Source: Diacronema lutheri (Eukaryota; Haptophyta; Pavlovophyceae; Pavlovales; Pavlovaceae). Taken from it: DNA of 64,000 nucleotides. Positions 27,789 to 37,887 of this stretch are shown here, one piece after another. The stretch spans positions 585,001 to 649,000 of the forward strand of contig JAGTXO010000017.1 in the NCBI GenBank assembly GCA_019448385.1, written 5' to 3'. Both the position numbers and the translations under genes were made by a program. Position 1 is the first letter of the stretch; every line of letters starts with the position of its first letter. The notes under the pieces are model-generated. The model had not been told where the DNA came from. It did no database searches and saw only the letters and a list, made by a program, of their open reading frames with translations.

Positions 27789-29306
27789 TCAGCACGCCTT
27801 GGCCGCGTTGACGACGACAACCTCTGCGCCGCTCGCCGCCGCTTTCAAGACGCGCATGCCCTCGCATGCGCCTACCGCCATCTGCAGCCCCATGCGCTCG
27901 GGCACGGCGGCGTCGCCCTCTGCCCGCTCGCCCACGTGCAGGAAGGCACAGTCAGCCGGCGCGCCGCCGGCCGCGCACTCGGCACAGTGCGCGCCGACGG
28001 CGCACGCGTCGGGCCGACCGCACGCGCGGCACCGGCCGGCGCAAAAGGCGCGCATCTGCGCATTGTGCACGTCATCCACGCCGTACTCCGCCTCGAGCGC
28101 ACGCAAGTAGGGCGCGCACAGGCGGCACGCGAGCGCGGCCGCGTCGGCGTCGGCGTCGGCGAGCGCTGCGGCGCGCAGGCACGCGAACGCCTCGGCGGCG
28201 TGCGCGCTGACAAAGTGGCGCGCGTGCGGGTGGCGCGACTCAGCGGCGCGGAAGTGCTCGACCAGCAGCGGCCAGCTCGCGCGCGCGCGCGCGCCGTCGC
28301 CCGCGGCGAGTGCGGCGCGCAGCTCGTCGGCGGCCTCGCGCCACGCACCCGCGCAGTGCACCCAATGCTCCGTCCAGCGGCCGGGCTCGAGTTCGGCGGC
28401 GTGGAGCTCGTCGCGCGCGGCGCGCGCGCAGAGCTCGCGCTCGCGCGCGAGCACCTCCGCGCTCGGCGGCGCGACGCTGCCGCAGCCGGCGCAGCGCCAC
28501 GCGCCGCCGGCCGAGAGCGCGGCGCGCGCGCCGCATGCGCACGGGAGCGCGCGCTCCGGCTCGGCGTCGTCGGCGGCGGCGCAGCGCGCGCAAACGCAGC
28601 GGAAGCACTTGCGCGCGGAGAGGAGCGCACGCCGCACGTGGCACGGCGCGAGTAGCTCGTGCGAGCGCAAGTACGACGTGAAGATGTGCTCGCCCGCGCG
28701 GATCGGCACGAGGGCGCGCAGGCGCAGGCGATGCGCGCCGGCGGGCACGTACGCGGCGTTGGGCGCGCACGAGTGGTTGCAACGGTGGCCGAGCGCAAAG
28801 AGCGCCGCACCCTCATTCCCGCTCTCGACGCACGCCGTCGTGTGCGACGAGAGCAGCCAAACGAGCAGCGCATCGCCGAGCGGCGGCACGCCCGCGTCCT
28901 CGCCCACGTGCGAGAGCCGCGGCACGCGCGTGCGCACCTCGGCGGCGATGGACGCGCAGAGCTCCGCAAGCCCCGGGTCATCGGGCTTGCAGAAAAGCTC
29001 GGCCATCGCGCACCGCTCGGCGTGCGGCAGCCGCACCCAGAGCGCGAGCGCGGCCGCGAGCGTGCGCGGGAGCTCGTGCGCGGCCGATTGGCCCGTCGCG
29101 GCGCATGTCGCCGCGAGGAGCTCGTCGTCGACGCCGTCGTCTGCTTCGACGAGGAGGAATCGCGGTGGCTCATCGAGCAGCACCTCGCCCGGCGCGAACG
29201 CGCGCGCCGCGACGAGCGACAGGCCGCGCCCGAGTGGGTCGCGCTCCACGTCTACGCCAGACGTCAGCATTTCTCGACGCTTTCCCTCGCAAACCATTCG
29301 AAACAT
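27789..29306 (-). CDS. SET-domain protein (SMYD/SETD-like lysine methyltransferase)
   Basis: A single exon of 505 residues from the ATG at 29306; ATGs at 29297 and about 29273 are alternatives, and the frame stays open upstream to 29531. SET features are clear: DPLGRGLSLVAARAFAPGEV at the start, then GHRCNHSCAPNAAYV near residue 175 (the NHSCxPN motif that forms the S-adenosylmethionine and active site), RALVPIRAGEHIFTSYL, and a Cys-rich post-SET cluster (CFRCVCARC, later CACGARAAL and CAGCG) that should bind zinc. The C-terminal part is helical with another Cys/His cluster (CRACGRPDACAVGAHC). No MYND finger is seen between the SET halves. Expected to methylate lysine in histones or other proteins. 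Convergent with the giant coiled-coil gene, 122 bp apart. Confidence 0.82.
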   Translation of the reverse strand: MFRMVCEGKRREMLTSGVDVERDPLGRGLSLVAARAFAPGEVLLDEPPRFLLVEADDGVDDELLAATCAATGQSAAHELPRTLAAALALWVRLPHAERCAMAELFCKPDDPGLAELCASIAAEVRTRVPRLSHVGEDAGVPPLGDALLVWLLSSHTTACVESGNEGAALFALGHRCNHSCAPNAAYVPAGAHRLRLRALVPIRAGEHIFTSYLRSHELLAPCHVRRALLSARKCFRCVCARCAAADDAEPERALPCACGARAALSAGGAWRCAGCGSVAPPSAEVLARERELCARAARDELHAAELEPGRWTEHWVHCAGAWREAADELRAALAAGDGARARASWPLLVEHFRAAESRHPHARHFVSAHAAEAFACLRAAALADADADAAALACRLCAPYLRALEAEYGVDDVHNAQMRAFCAGRCRACGRPDACAVGAHCAECAAGGAPADCAFLHVGERAEGDAAVPERMGLQMAVGACEGMRVLKAAASGAEVVVVNAAKAC

Positions 29307-29694
29307 GCAGTTTGAGTACTTGCAAGTTGCACACGTGCAGCGCGAAATTCCTGCAGGTTTAGCATTATGACACAATGTGGGGGCAAAAGTGTAGAACGCA
29401 CAGCGCGAGGCGCGCGCGGCACCGGCAAGGTTCCGGCTTGAGCGCGCCTTGCCGACGCGGCGTCGCGGCGGGCGTGGCCTCGCGCCTGCGCCAACGGCTT
29501 TGGGCGCGCTGTGGCTATAGGGCATGCGCACTGCGCGCGCTCAACGGTCGTCACGCCTTGAACGCTCGCGCCTCGCGATCCGGCCCCGCCAGGCTGCCCA
29601 CCCACATTCAATTGCGGCTCGAGCGGCAGGTCTAGTGCCCAGCGAGCGGTCTGCGGCCGCGCGCGGCGCGCACGCGTGGGCGCGGCGCGCGAGA
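29307..29694. promoter_or_regulatory. Divergent intergenic region between SET and GRIP-golgin genes
   Basis: The first 70 bp (29307-29380) are AT-richer (CAGTTTGAGTACTTGCAAGT, GTTTAGCATTATGACACAATG) and likely hold the promoter of the minus-strand SET gene; the remainder to 29694 is GC-rich and would be the 5' region of the golgin gene. No separate gene is seen. Confidence 0.45.
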
Positions 29695-32600
29695 ATGGAC
29701 TGGGTGAGCAAGGCGCGCGAGAAGGCGTCGTCCGCGCTCTCCGACGTCGCGTCCGTTGACCTCTCTCGCGCCACCTTCAGCGGCGCCCTTCCGCCAAACC
29801 TCGCGCTCGCGTCGCAGCTGTCCCTCGCCGACGCGGCGGCGGCCGCGGCCGCCGCGGCCGAGACGGCGCGCGCGGCGGCGACTGCAGGCTCGGCGGGGAT
29901 GCGCGCGTCGTTCGGCTCAAAGCTCGAGTCCGCCACCGCCTGGCTCGACGAGCACGGCGACGACGCGTCGGCGGGCAGCCGCACGCCCGCAAAGGGCGCG
30001 GCGCGGCGCAAGGCGCCCGCGTCGGCCGCGCCGAGCGAGGGCGGCGGCGGCGGCAGCAAGGGCGGCGGGCTGCGCGCGGCGCACGAAGCGCTCCGCGCGG
30101 CCGTTGTCGACATGCTCGACCGCGCCGGCGTCTCGCCGCCAAACGACGTGCCCGCCGCTGGCACGCCCGCGACCGAGCCGGCGGGCGCGGCCGACGGCGT
30201 GGCCACCGATGCGGGCGGCGAGCCGACATCGCGGCTGGACAAGCTGTCGGCGGTGGAGCTGGCCGCGCTCCTGCGCGCGCGCGCGCCCCTCGGCTCCGCC
30301 GAGCGCGCCGAGCTCGTCGGCGCCGCGACCGCCGCCGGCGCGGCGGCGGCGGCCGAGGCGTGCGCGCGGCGCGCGGCCGACGAGCGCGCGGCGCAGGCGG
30401 AGGCGGAGGCGCACGCGCTGCGGTTACAGCTGAATGGCGCAAACGTGGACGGTGGCGCGCAGCCGCATGCGCTCCTCGCCGCGCTCGAGCCGCCGCCGCC
30501 GCCGCCGCCGCCGCAGCAGCAGCAGCTGGACGCCGGCGGCGTCGGCGCGGGCGCCGGCGGCTGGGCGGACGGCGGTGGCTGGGACGCGCTCGACGCGGTG
30601 CCCGCGATGGGCAGCGGCGCCGGAGGCGTTGATGCGCGCGCTGACCTGGCGGCCGCGCTCGCCGCCGCCACCGCCGAGCGAGACGTGGCCATCGCCGAGC
30701 TTGACAGCGCGCGCAAGGCCACCTTGACGGCGTCCGCGGAGCTCGACGCCGCGCGCGCCGCGGCGGACGCCGAGCTGGCCGCGCTGCGCGCCGAGCTTGA
30801 CAGCGCGCGCGCGGCCACCTTGACGGCGTCCGCGGAGCTCGACGCCGCGCGCGCCGCGGCGGACGCCGAGCTGGCCGCGCTGCGCGCCGAGCTTGGCAGC
30901 GCGCGCGCGGCCACCTTGACGGCGTCCGCGGAGCTCGACGCCGCGCGCGCCGCGGCAGACGCCGAGCTGGCCGCGCTGCGCGCCGAGCTTGACAGCGCGC
31001 GCGCGGCTGCCGCCGAGCGCGCGGCCGCTGAGGGGGGCGATCGCACCGCGGCGGACGCCGAGCTGGCCGCGCTGCGCGCCGAGCTTGACAGCGCGCGCGC
31101 GGCTGCCGCCGAGCGCGCGGCCGCTGAGGGGGGCAATCGCACCGCGGTGGACGCCGAGCTGGCCGCGCTGCGCGCCGAGCTTGACAGCGCGCGCAAGGCC
31201 ACCTCGACGGCGGCCGCGGAGCTCGACGCCGCGCGCACCGCGGCGGACGCCGAGCTGGCCACGCTGCGCGCCGAGCTTGACAGCGCGCGCGCGGCCACCT
31301 TGACGGCGTCCGCGAAGCTCGACGCCGCGCGCGCCGCGGCAGACGCCGAGCTGGCCGCGCTGCGCGCCGAGCTTGACAGCGCGCGCGCGGCTGCCGCCGA
31401 GCGCGCGGCCGCTGAGGGGGGCAATCGCACCGCGGTGGACGCCGAGCTGGCCACGCTGCGCGCCGAGCTTGACAGCGCGCGCAAGGTCACCTTGACGGCG
31501 TCCGCGGAGCTCGAAGCCGCGCGCGCCGCGGCGGACGCCGAGCGCGCGTCCGCTGAGGGCGACGATCGCACCGCGGTGGACGCCGAGCTGGCCACGCTGC
31601 GCGCCGAGCTTGACAGCGCGCGCAAGGCCACCTTGACGGCGTCCGCGGAGCTCGACGCCGCGCGCGCCGCGGCGGACGCCGAGCTGGCCGCGCTGCGCGC
31701 CGAGCTTGACAGCGCGCGCGCGGCCACCTTGACGGCGTCCGCGGAGCTCGACGCCGCGCGCGCCGCGGCGGACGCCGAGCTGGCCGCGCTGCGCGCCGAG
31801 CTTGACAGCGCGCGCGCGGCCACCTTGACGGCGTCCGCGGAGCTCGACGCCGCGCGCGCCGCGGCGGACGCCGAGCTGGCCGCGCTGCGCGCCGAGCTTG
31901 GCAGCGCGCGCGCGGCCACCTTGACGGCGTCCGCGGAGCTCGACGCCGCGCGCGCCGCGGCAGACGCCGAGCTGGCCGCGCTGCGCGCCGAGCTTGACAG
32001 CGCGCGCGCGGCTGCCGCCGAGCGCGCGGCCGCTGAGGGGGGCGATCGCACCGCGGCGGACGCCGAGCTGGCCGCGCTGCGCGCCGAGCTTGACAGCGCG
32101 CGCGCGGCTGCCGCCGAGCGCGCGGCCGCTGAGGGGGGCAATCGCACCGCGGTGGACGCCGAGCTGGCCGCGCTGCGCGCCGAGCTTGACAGCGCGCGCA
32201 AGGCCACCTCGACGGCGGCCGCGGAGCTCGACGCCGCGCGCACCGCGGCGGACGCCGAGCTGGCCACGCTGCGCGCCGAGCTTGACAGCGCGCGCGCGGC
32301 CACCTTGACGGCGTCCGCGAAGCTCGACGCCGCGCGCGCCGCGGCAGACGCCGAGCTGGCCGCGCTGCGCGCCGAGCTTGACAGCGCGCGCGCGGCTGCC
32401 GCCGAGCGCGCGGCCGCTGAGGGGGGCAATCGCACCGCGGTGGACGCCGAGCTGGCCACGCTGCGCGCCGAGCTTGACAGCGCGCGCAAGGTCACCTTGA
32501 CGGCGTCCGCGGAGCTCGAAGCCGCGCGCGCCGCGGCGGACGCCGAGCGCGCGTCCGCTGAGGGCGACGATCGCACCGCGGTGGACGCCGAGCTGGCCAC

Positions 32601-35600
32601 GCTGCGCGCCGAGCTTGACAGCGCGCGCGCGGCCACCTTGACGGCGTCCGCGGAGCTCGACGCCGCGCGCGCCGCGGCAGACGCCGAGCTGGCTGCGCTG
32701 CGCGCCGAGCTTGACAGCGCGCGCGCGGCTGCCGCCGAGCGCGCGGCCGCTGAGGGGGGCAATCGCACCGCGGTGGACGCCGAGCTGGCCACGCTGCGCG
32801 CCGAGCTTGACAGCGCGCGCGCGGCCACCTTGACGGCGTCCGCGGAGCTCGACGCCGCGCGCGCCGCGGCGGACGCCGAGCTGGCCGCGCTGCGCGCCGA
32901 GCTTGACAGCGCGCGCAAGGCCACCTTGACGGCGTCCGCGGAGCTCGACGCCGCGCGCGCCGCGGCGGACGCCGAGCTGGCCGCGCTGCGCGCCGAGCTT
33001 GACAGCGCGCGCGCGGCTGCCGCGGCGGCTGCCGCTGAAGGAGGCGATCACACCGCGGCGGACGCCGAGCTGGCCACGCTGCGCGCCGAGCTTGGCAGCG
33101 CGCGCGCGGCTGCCGCGGCGGCCGCCGCTGAGGGCGGCGATCGCACCGCGGTGGACGCCGAGCTGGCCACGCTGCGCGCCGAGCTTGGCAGCGCGCGCGC
33201 GGCTGCCGCGGCGGCCACCGCTGAGGGCGGCGATCGCACCGCGGTGGACGCCGAGCTGGCCACGCTGCGCGCCGAGCTTGGCAGCGCGCGCAAGGCCACC
33301 TCGACGGCGTCCGCGGAGCTCGAAGCCGCGCGCGCCGCGGCGGACGCCGAGCTGGCCGCGCTGCGCGCCGAGCTTGACAGCGCGCGCGCGGCTGCCGCCG
33401 AGCGCGCGGCCGCTGAGGGGGGCGATCGTACCGCGGTGGACGCCGAGCTGGCCACGCTGCGCGCCGAGCTTGACAGCGCGCGCGCGGCCACCTCGACGGC
33501 GTCCGCGGAGCTCGACGCCGCGCGCACCGCGGCAGACGCAGAGCTGGCCACGCTGCGCGCCGAGCTTGACAGCGCGCGCAAGGCCACCTTGACGGCGTCC
33601 GCGGAGCTCGACGCCGCGCGCGCCGCGGCAGACGCCGAGCTGGCCACGCTGCGCGCCGAGCTTGACAGCGCGCGCAAGGTCACCTTGACGGCGTCCGCGG
33701 AGCTCGAAGCCGCGCGCGCCGCGGCGGACGCCGAGCGCGCGTCCGCTGAGGGCGACGATCGCACCGCGGTGGACGCCGAGCTGGCCACGCTGCGCGCCGA
33801 GCTTGACAGCGCGCGCAAGGCCACCTTGACGGCGTCCGCGGAGCTCGAAGCCGCGCGCGCCGCGGCGGACGCCGAGCGCGCGTCCGCTGAGGGCGACGAT
33901 CGCACCGCGGTGGACGCCGAGCTGGCCACGCTGCGCGCCGAGCTTGACAGCGCGCGCAAGGCCACCTTGACGGCGTCCGCGGAGCTCGAAGCCGCGCGCG
34001 CCGCGGCGGACGCCGAGCGCGCGTCCGCTGAGGGCGACGATCGCACCGCGGTGGACGCCGAGCTGGCCACGCTGCGCGCCGAGCTTGACAGCGCGCGCAA
34101 GGCCACCTTGACGGCGTCCGCGGAGCTCGAAGCCGCGCGCGCCGCGGCAGACGCTGAGCTGGTCACGCTGCGCGCCGAGCTTGACGACGCGCGCGCGGCT
34201 GCCGCCGAGCGCGCGGCCGCGGCGGCGCTCGACGTCAGCGCGCGCGGCGTGGCGTCGGACGCGCGCGCGGGCGCGGGCGTTGCGACGGTGGGCGCGGCGG
34301 CGGTTGGCATGTTGAACGGCGCGGCGTCGGTTGGCGAAGCAAGCCTGCTCGTCGAGCTCGCGCTTGCGGAGGCGGAGCTGGGCGCGGCGCGCGGCCGGCT
34401 GGAGCGGTACGGCGCGCATCACCAGCGCATCGTCGAGAAGTCGAAAGAGGCGCTCCGCGCGCGCGATGAGGCGAACCGCGCGCTCTCCGAGACTAACGCG
34501 GCGGTGCGTGCCGACGCGGACGCGGCGCGCGCGGACGCGGCGCGCGTCGCTGAGAGCATGGCGGCCGTGCAGGAGCGGCTCGTCGCGCGCGAGGAGGCGG
34601 CGGCCGCCGCGCACCGCCTGCTGCAGCAGACTGGCGAGGAGCTTGCTGTGGCGCAGGCGCGCGCCGAGCGCGCGGTCGCGGCGCAGGCCGACGCGGACGC
34701 GGCGCTCGCGCTCGCGCGCGCCGACGCGACGCGCGTGAGGGCGGAGATGGAGCGGTTGGCTGATGCGCGCGACAACGCGATGGCTGAGGCGGACGCGGCG
34801 CGCGTTGACGCGGCCGCCGCGCGCGCCGACGCGGCCGAAGCGCGCGGCGTTGCCGAGCGCGCGCGCCAGTCGGCCGTGTTCGCCGCTGCGCAGGCGCGCG
34901 GTGGCGGCAACGGCCCGGCTGACGCCGAGCTTGTCGCCGCCGGTGCGCGCGCGGGCGTGCCGCCCGCAGCGGGCGGCAATGGCGGCGCCGATGCGCCCGC
35001 AGCGACCGTTGGTGCCGCCGCCGCCATGGCCACCGCCGCCGCCGCCACCGCCGACGCGGCGTTGGCGCGCGCGGACGCCGACGCGGCGCGCGCGCGCGCG
35101 GACGCCGCGGAGCGCGTGGCCGCGGCCGCGGCGGCTGAGGCGGCGGCAGCGCGCGCGGCGCGCGACGCGGACGTGCGGCGCGCGGCCTCTGCGGCGGACG
35201 ACGCCGCCGGCGCGCTCGCGCGCGCGCGCGCCGATTTGGTCGAGGCGCGTTCGCGCGTTGACGCCGCGGAGGCGGAGTCGGCGGCGCTGCGCGCCGAGCG
35301 CGCGCGGTTGCGCGCGGCGTCGGCTGATCTCGCGGCGCTGCGGCAGCGCGTAACGCTCGCAGAGGCGGCGGCGGCCGCCGCGTCCGCCGCTGCGGCGGAC
35401 GAGGCCGAGGCGCGCGCCGCCGCCGAGGCGGAGGGCGTCGCTGCCGCTGAGCGCGGCGCTGCGGAGGCCGCGCGACTACGCCGCGAGCTGGGCGCCGTCA
35501 AGGCGCGCTCGCGCGAGCTGCTCGAGCGACAGGAGGCGGAGCTGGCCGCGGCGCGTCGCGCGGCCGCTGCCGCCGCCGCCGCTGCCGCCGCCGCGCCGCC

Positions 35601-37730
35601 AGCCAGCGGCGGCGGTGGCAGCGAACGCGAACGCGGTGACGGTGACGGCGACAGTAGCGGTGACGGTGACGCCGTCCTGCTTGCCGCAGCGCGCGCGGCC
35701 GAGGCGGACGCGGCCACGGCGCGCGCCGACGCGCCGCGCGCCGCGGCGGAGGCCACGGCGCTGCGCGAGCGCGCCGCGCGCGCCGAGGCGGCGGACGCGC
35801 GCGCGGCGGCGGCCGAGGCGCGCGCGGACGAGGCGGAGGTGCGCGCGCGCGCGCTCGGCGCGGCGCACGCGCCCGTGGCCGGCGGCGACGCGGGTGGCCC
35901 GGGCGCGGGCGCGGGCGCGGCGGACGCGATGGTGGGATCCGCCGCCGAATCCGCGATCGAGCGCGAGCACCTGCGTCACACGCTGCTCCGTTACATAGAG
36001 ATGGGTGACGCGCACAACGGCCCGCTCTTCAACGTGCTCGTCACGATGCTGCAGCTACCGCCGCGCGACGTTGCGCGCCTGCGCGCCGCGCGCGACGCTC
36101 GGCTTGCGGCGGCGGGCGGAAGCGGCGGCGGCGGCGGGCTCGGCGGCCTGCTCGGTCTTGCGAGCGGTGGCGCGCCGCCTGCGCCGCCGCCGCCGCCGAG
36201 CGCGCCCACCACGCCCGCCACGCCCGCCACCGCGCCGCACCGCGCCACGTCGCGCCGCGCGTCCGCCGCGCCCGCGCACGGCGAGGCCGACGCAGCCGGC
36301 GGCGCGCTCGCGCGGCGCGCGGCGGCGCTCGCCACGGTGCTGCAGCGACGGCTGGGCGGCGCGGGTGCCATTGTGTTGCTGCCCGTCGCCAAGCGCGCCG
36401 CCATCGCTGACGATGGTGCGTGCGTGCGTGCGTGCGCCGCGCGTGTGCGGACCAAAGGGGCGCGCCGCGTGTGTGCTGCGTGTGTGCCGCGTGTGTGCCG
36501 CGTGTGTGCCGCGTGTGTGCCGCGTGTGTGCCGCGTGTGTGCCGCGTGTGTGCCGCGTGTGTGCCGCGTGTGTGCCGCGTGTGTGCCGCGTGTGTGCCGC
36601 GTGTGTGCCGCGTGTGTGCCGCGTGTGTGCCGCGTGTGCGCCGCGTGTGTGCCGCGTGTGTGCCGCGTGTGTGCCGCGTGCGTGCCGCGTGCGTGCCGCG
36701 TGTGCCGAGCGCCGCGCGCTGCGCCCACGCGCGCGCCATCGTCAGCCGAAATTCAATTCGCGGCACGGCGCGGCACGGCACACGGCGCACGCTGAGAACA
36801 TGCCGCGCGCGCCGCGCCGTGCCGCCGCGGTGTCGTAGGCGAAGTTCGCGTGGACGGCGCTGGGCGCGTCCTCGCGAGCGGCGCGCTCATTGGCTGTGAG
36901 CCGGGCGACGTGGTCGTTGCCGCTGACTTTGCGCCAATCGACGGATCGGATTTGCCGGTGCGATGGCGTTCGCGCTGCGCCGCGCCGCGCGCCACGCGCC
37001 ACGCGCCACACGCCACATGCCGCACCGGCGGCTTTTGCGCGGCTGGCTGCTCGCGCGCCACGTCAGCCGCGCCAGAATTCAATTTTCGCCCCGCAATTTA
37101 AATCGCGCCCCGCAATTTAAATCGCGCCCCGCAATTCAAATCGCGCCCTGACGTGGCGCCGCGCGCCGTGCGCGCCGCGCGCCGTGCGCGCAGCGCCTGC
37201 TCGCGGACACTGCAGCCCGGCCGCTGTCCCTCCTGCTGCTGCGCGCCGCCACGTCCGGCGCGGACGCGGCGCGCGCCGAGGCGCTCGCCGCGGCGCGCGC
37301 GCTGCGCGCGAGCGCCGCGGCGTTTGGGGCGTGGGCCGAGGCCGCGGACGAGAGGCTGGGCGGCGTCGAGGCGCGTCTCTCGCGCGCGCTGCGCGCGGCG
37401 GCGGCGCTCAAGTCGCGGCGCGACGCAGCGCTCACCGAGCGCGAGCACCTTCGTCACACGCTGCTCCGTTACATAGAGATGGGTGACGCGCACAACGGCC
37501 CGCTCTTCAACGTGCTCGTCACGATGCTGCAGCTGCCGCCGCGCGACGCCGCGCGGCTGCGCGCGGTGCGCGAGGCGAGGGTGGCCGCGGCATCGGGCTT
37601 CTCGCTCGGGGGCCTGATCGGCGGTGGAGGCGGCGGCGCGGTCGAGCCGTCGAACGCGCCGTTCGGTGCGTCGTCCACGCCGCGCGCGCGCACGTCGGCG
37701 AGCACGGCGCCTCGCGCGCAGCGGGCGTGA
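29695..37730 (+). CDS. Giant coiled-coil golgin with two GRIP-like domains (about 2458 residues)
   Basis: Exons 29695-36415, 36839-36957 and 37194-37730 (TGA). Donors are GTGCGTGCG and GTGCGATGG, acceptors TGTCGTAG and GTGCGCGCAG; the first join is phase 1 and makes a Gly codon, the second phase 0. The N terminus (MDWVSKAREKASSALSDV) is amphipathic, then come Ala/Glu/Arg heptads dominated by AELDAARAAADAELAALRAE. A GRIP-like domain near residues 2089-2140 (EREHLRHTLLRYIEMGD, then LFNVLVTMLQLPP) and a second near 2362-2412 are almost identical. GRIP domains bind Arl1-GTP and place golgins at the trans-Golgi. Exon 2 encodes a short non-coil segment (GALIGCEPGDVVVAADF). Two GRIP-like domains in one chain is unusual; alternative transcripts ending after the first are possible. 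Confidence 0.72.
30740..32645 (+). repeat. 1005-bp in-frame tandem duplication plus smaller units
   Basis: The stretch from about 30.74 to 31.64 kb reappears almost unchanged 1005 bp downstream (335 codons). Inside it and on to 34.2 kb, smaller units of about 75-105 bp encode AELDSARAATLTASAELDAA and ERAAAEGGDRTA variants. The near identity of the two large blocks points to recent unequal exchange. Confidence 0.85.
36466..36710 (+). repeat. 11-bp tandem repeat in intron 1 of the GRIP-golgin gene
   Basis: About 22 copies of GCGTGTGTGCC fill most of the first half of the 423-bp intron. Because 11 is not a multiple of 3, all frames look open and repetitive (CVPRVCRVCAA), which is an artefact. 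Confidence 0.88.
37088..37144 (+). repeat. 19-bp tandem repeat in intron 2 of the GRIP-golgin gene
   Basis: Three adjoining 19-bp copies of GCCCCGCAATTTAAATCGC (37088, 37107, 37126), the last with one change, carry the palindrome ATTTAAAT. It is an AT island 50 bp ahead of the acceptor at 37193. Confidence 0.85.
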
Positions 37731-37887
37731 GCGCCGGCGCGCGCGCGCGCGCGCGGTCGGTGGTCCGACGGCTGACGCGCCCAATGGCCGGGACTGTCGC
37801 GGTACTAGAATGATGTCAAAGTAACGGTACTAGAATGATGTCAAAGGCTGCGGCCTCCCTGCTCGCCGCGAAAGGCCACTGGCGCTC
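37731..37887. other. Junction between golgin gene and retrotransposon, with a direct repeat
   Basis: Two copies of CGGTACTAGAATGATGTCAAAG lie at 37800-37821 and 37825-37846, three bases (TAA) apart. They sit just before the first ATG of the retrotransposon and probably belong to its 5' end or are a short target duplication with a second partial insertion. No gene is present. Confidence 0.6.

Noticed and set aside
30424-34614. 1396-residue minus-strand repeat frame
   Set aside because: Antisense shadow of the golgin coil; very Arg-rich, no start context, and the sense strand has matching splice sites and GRIP-like domains.
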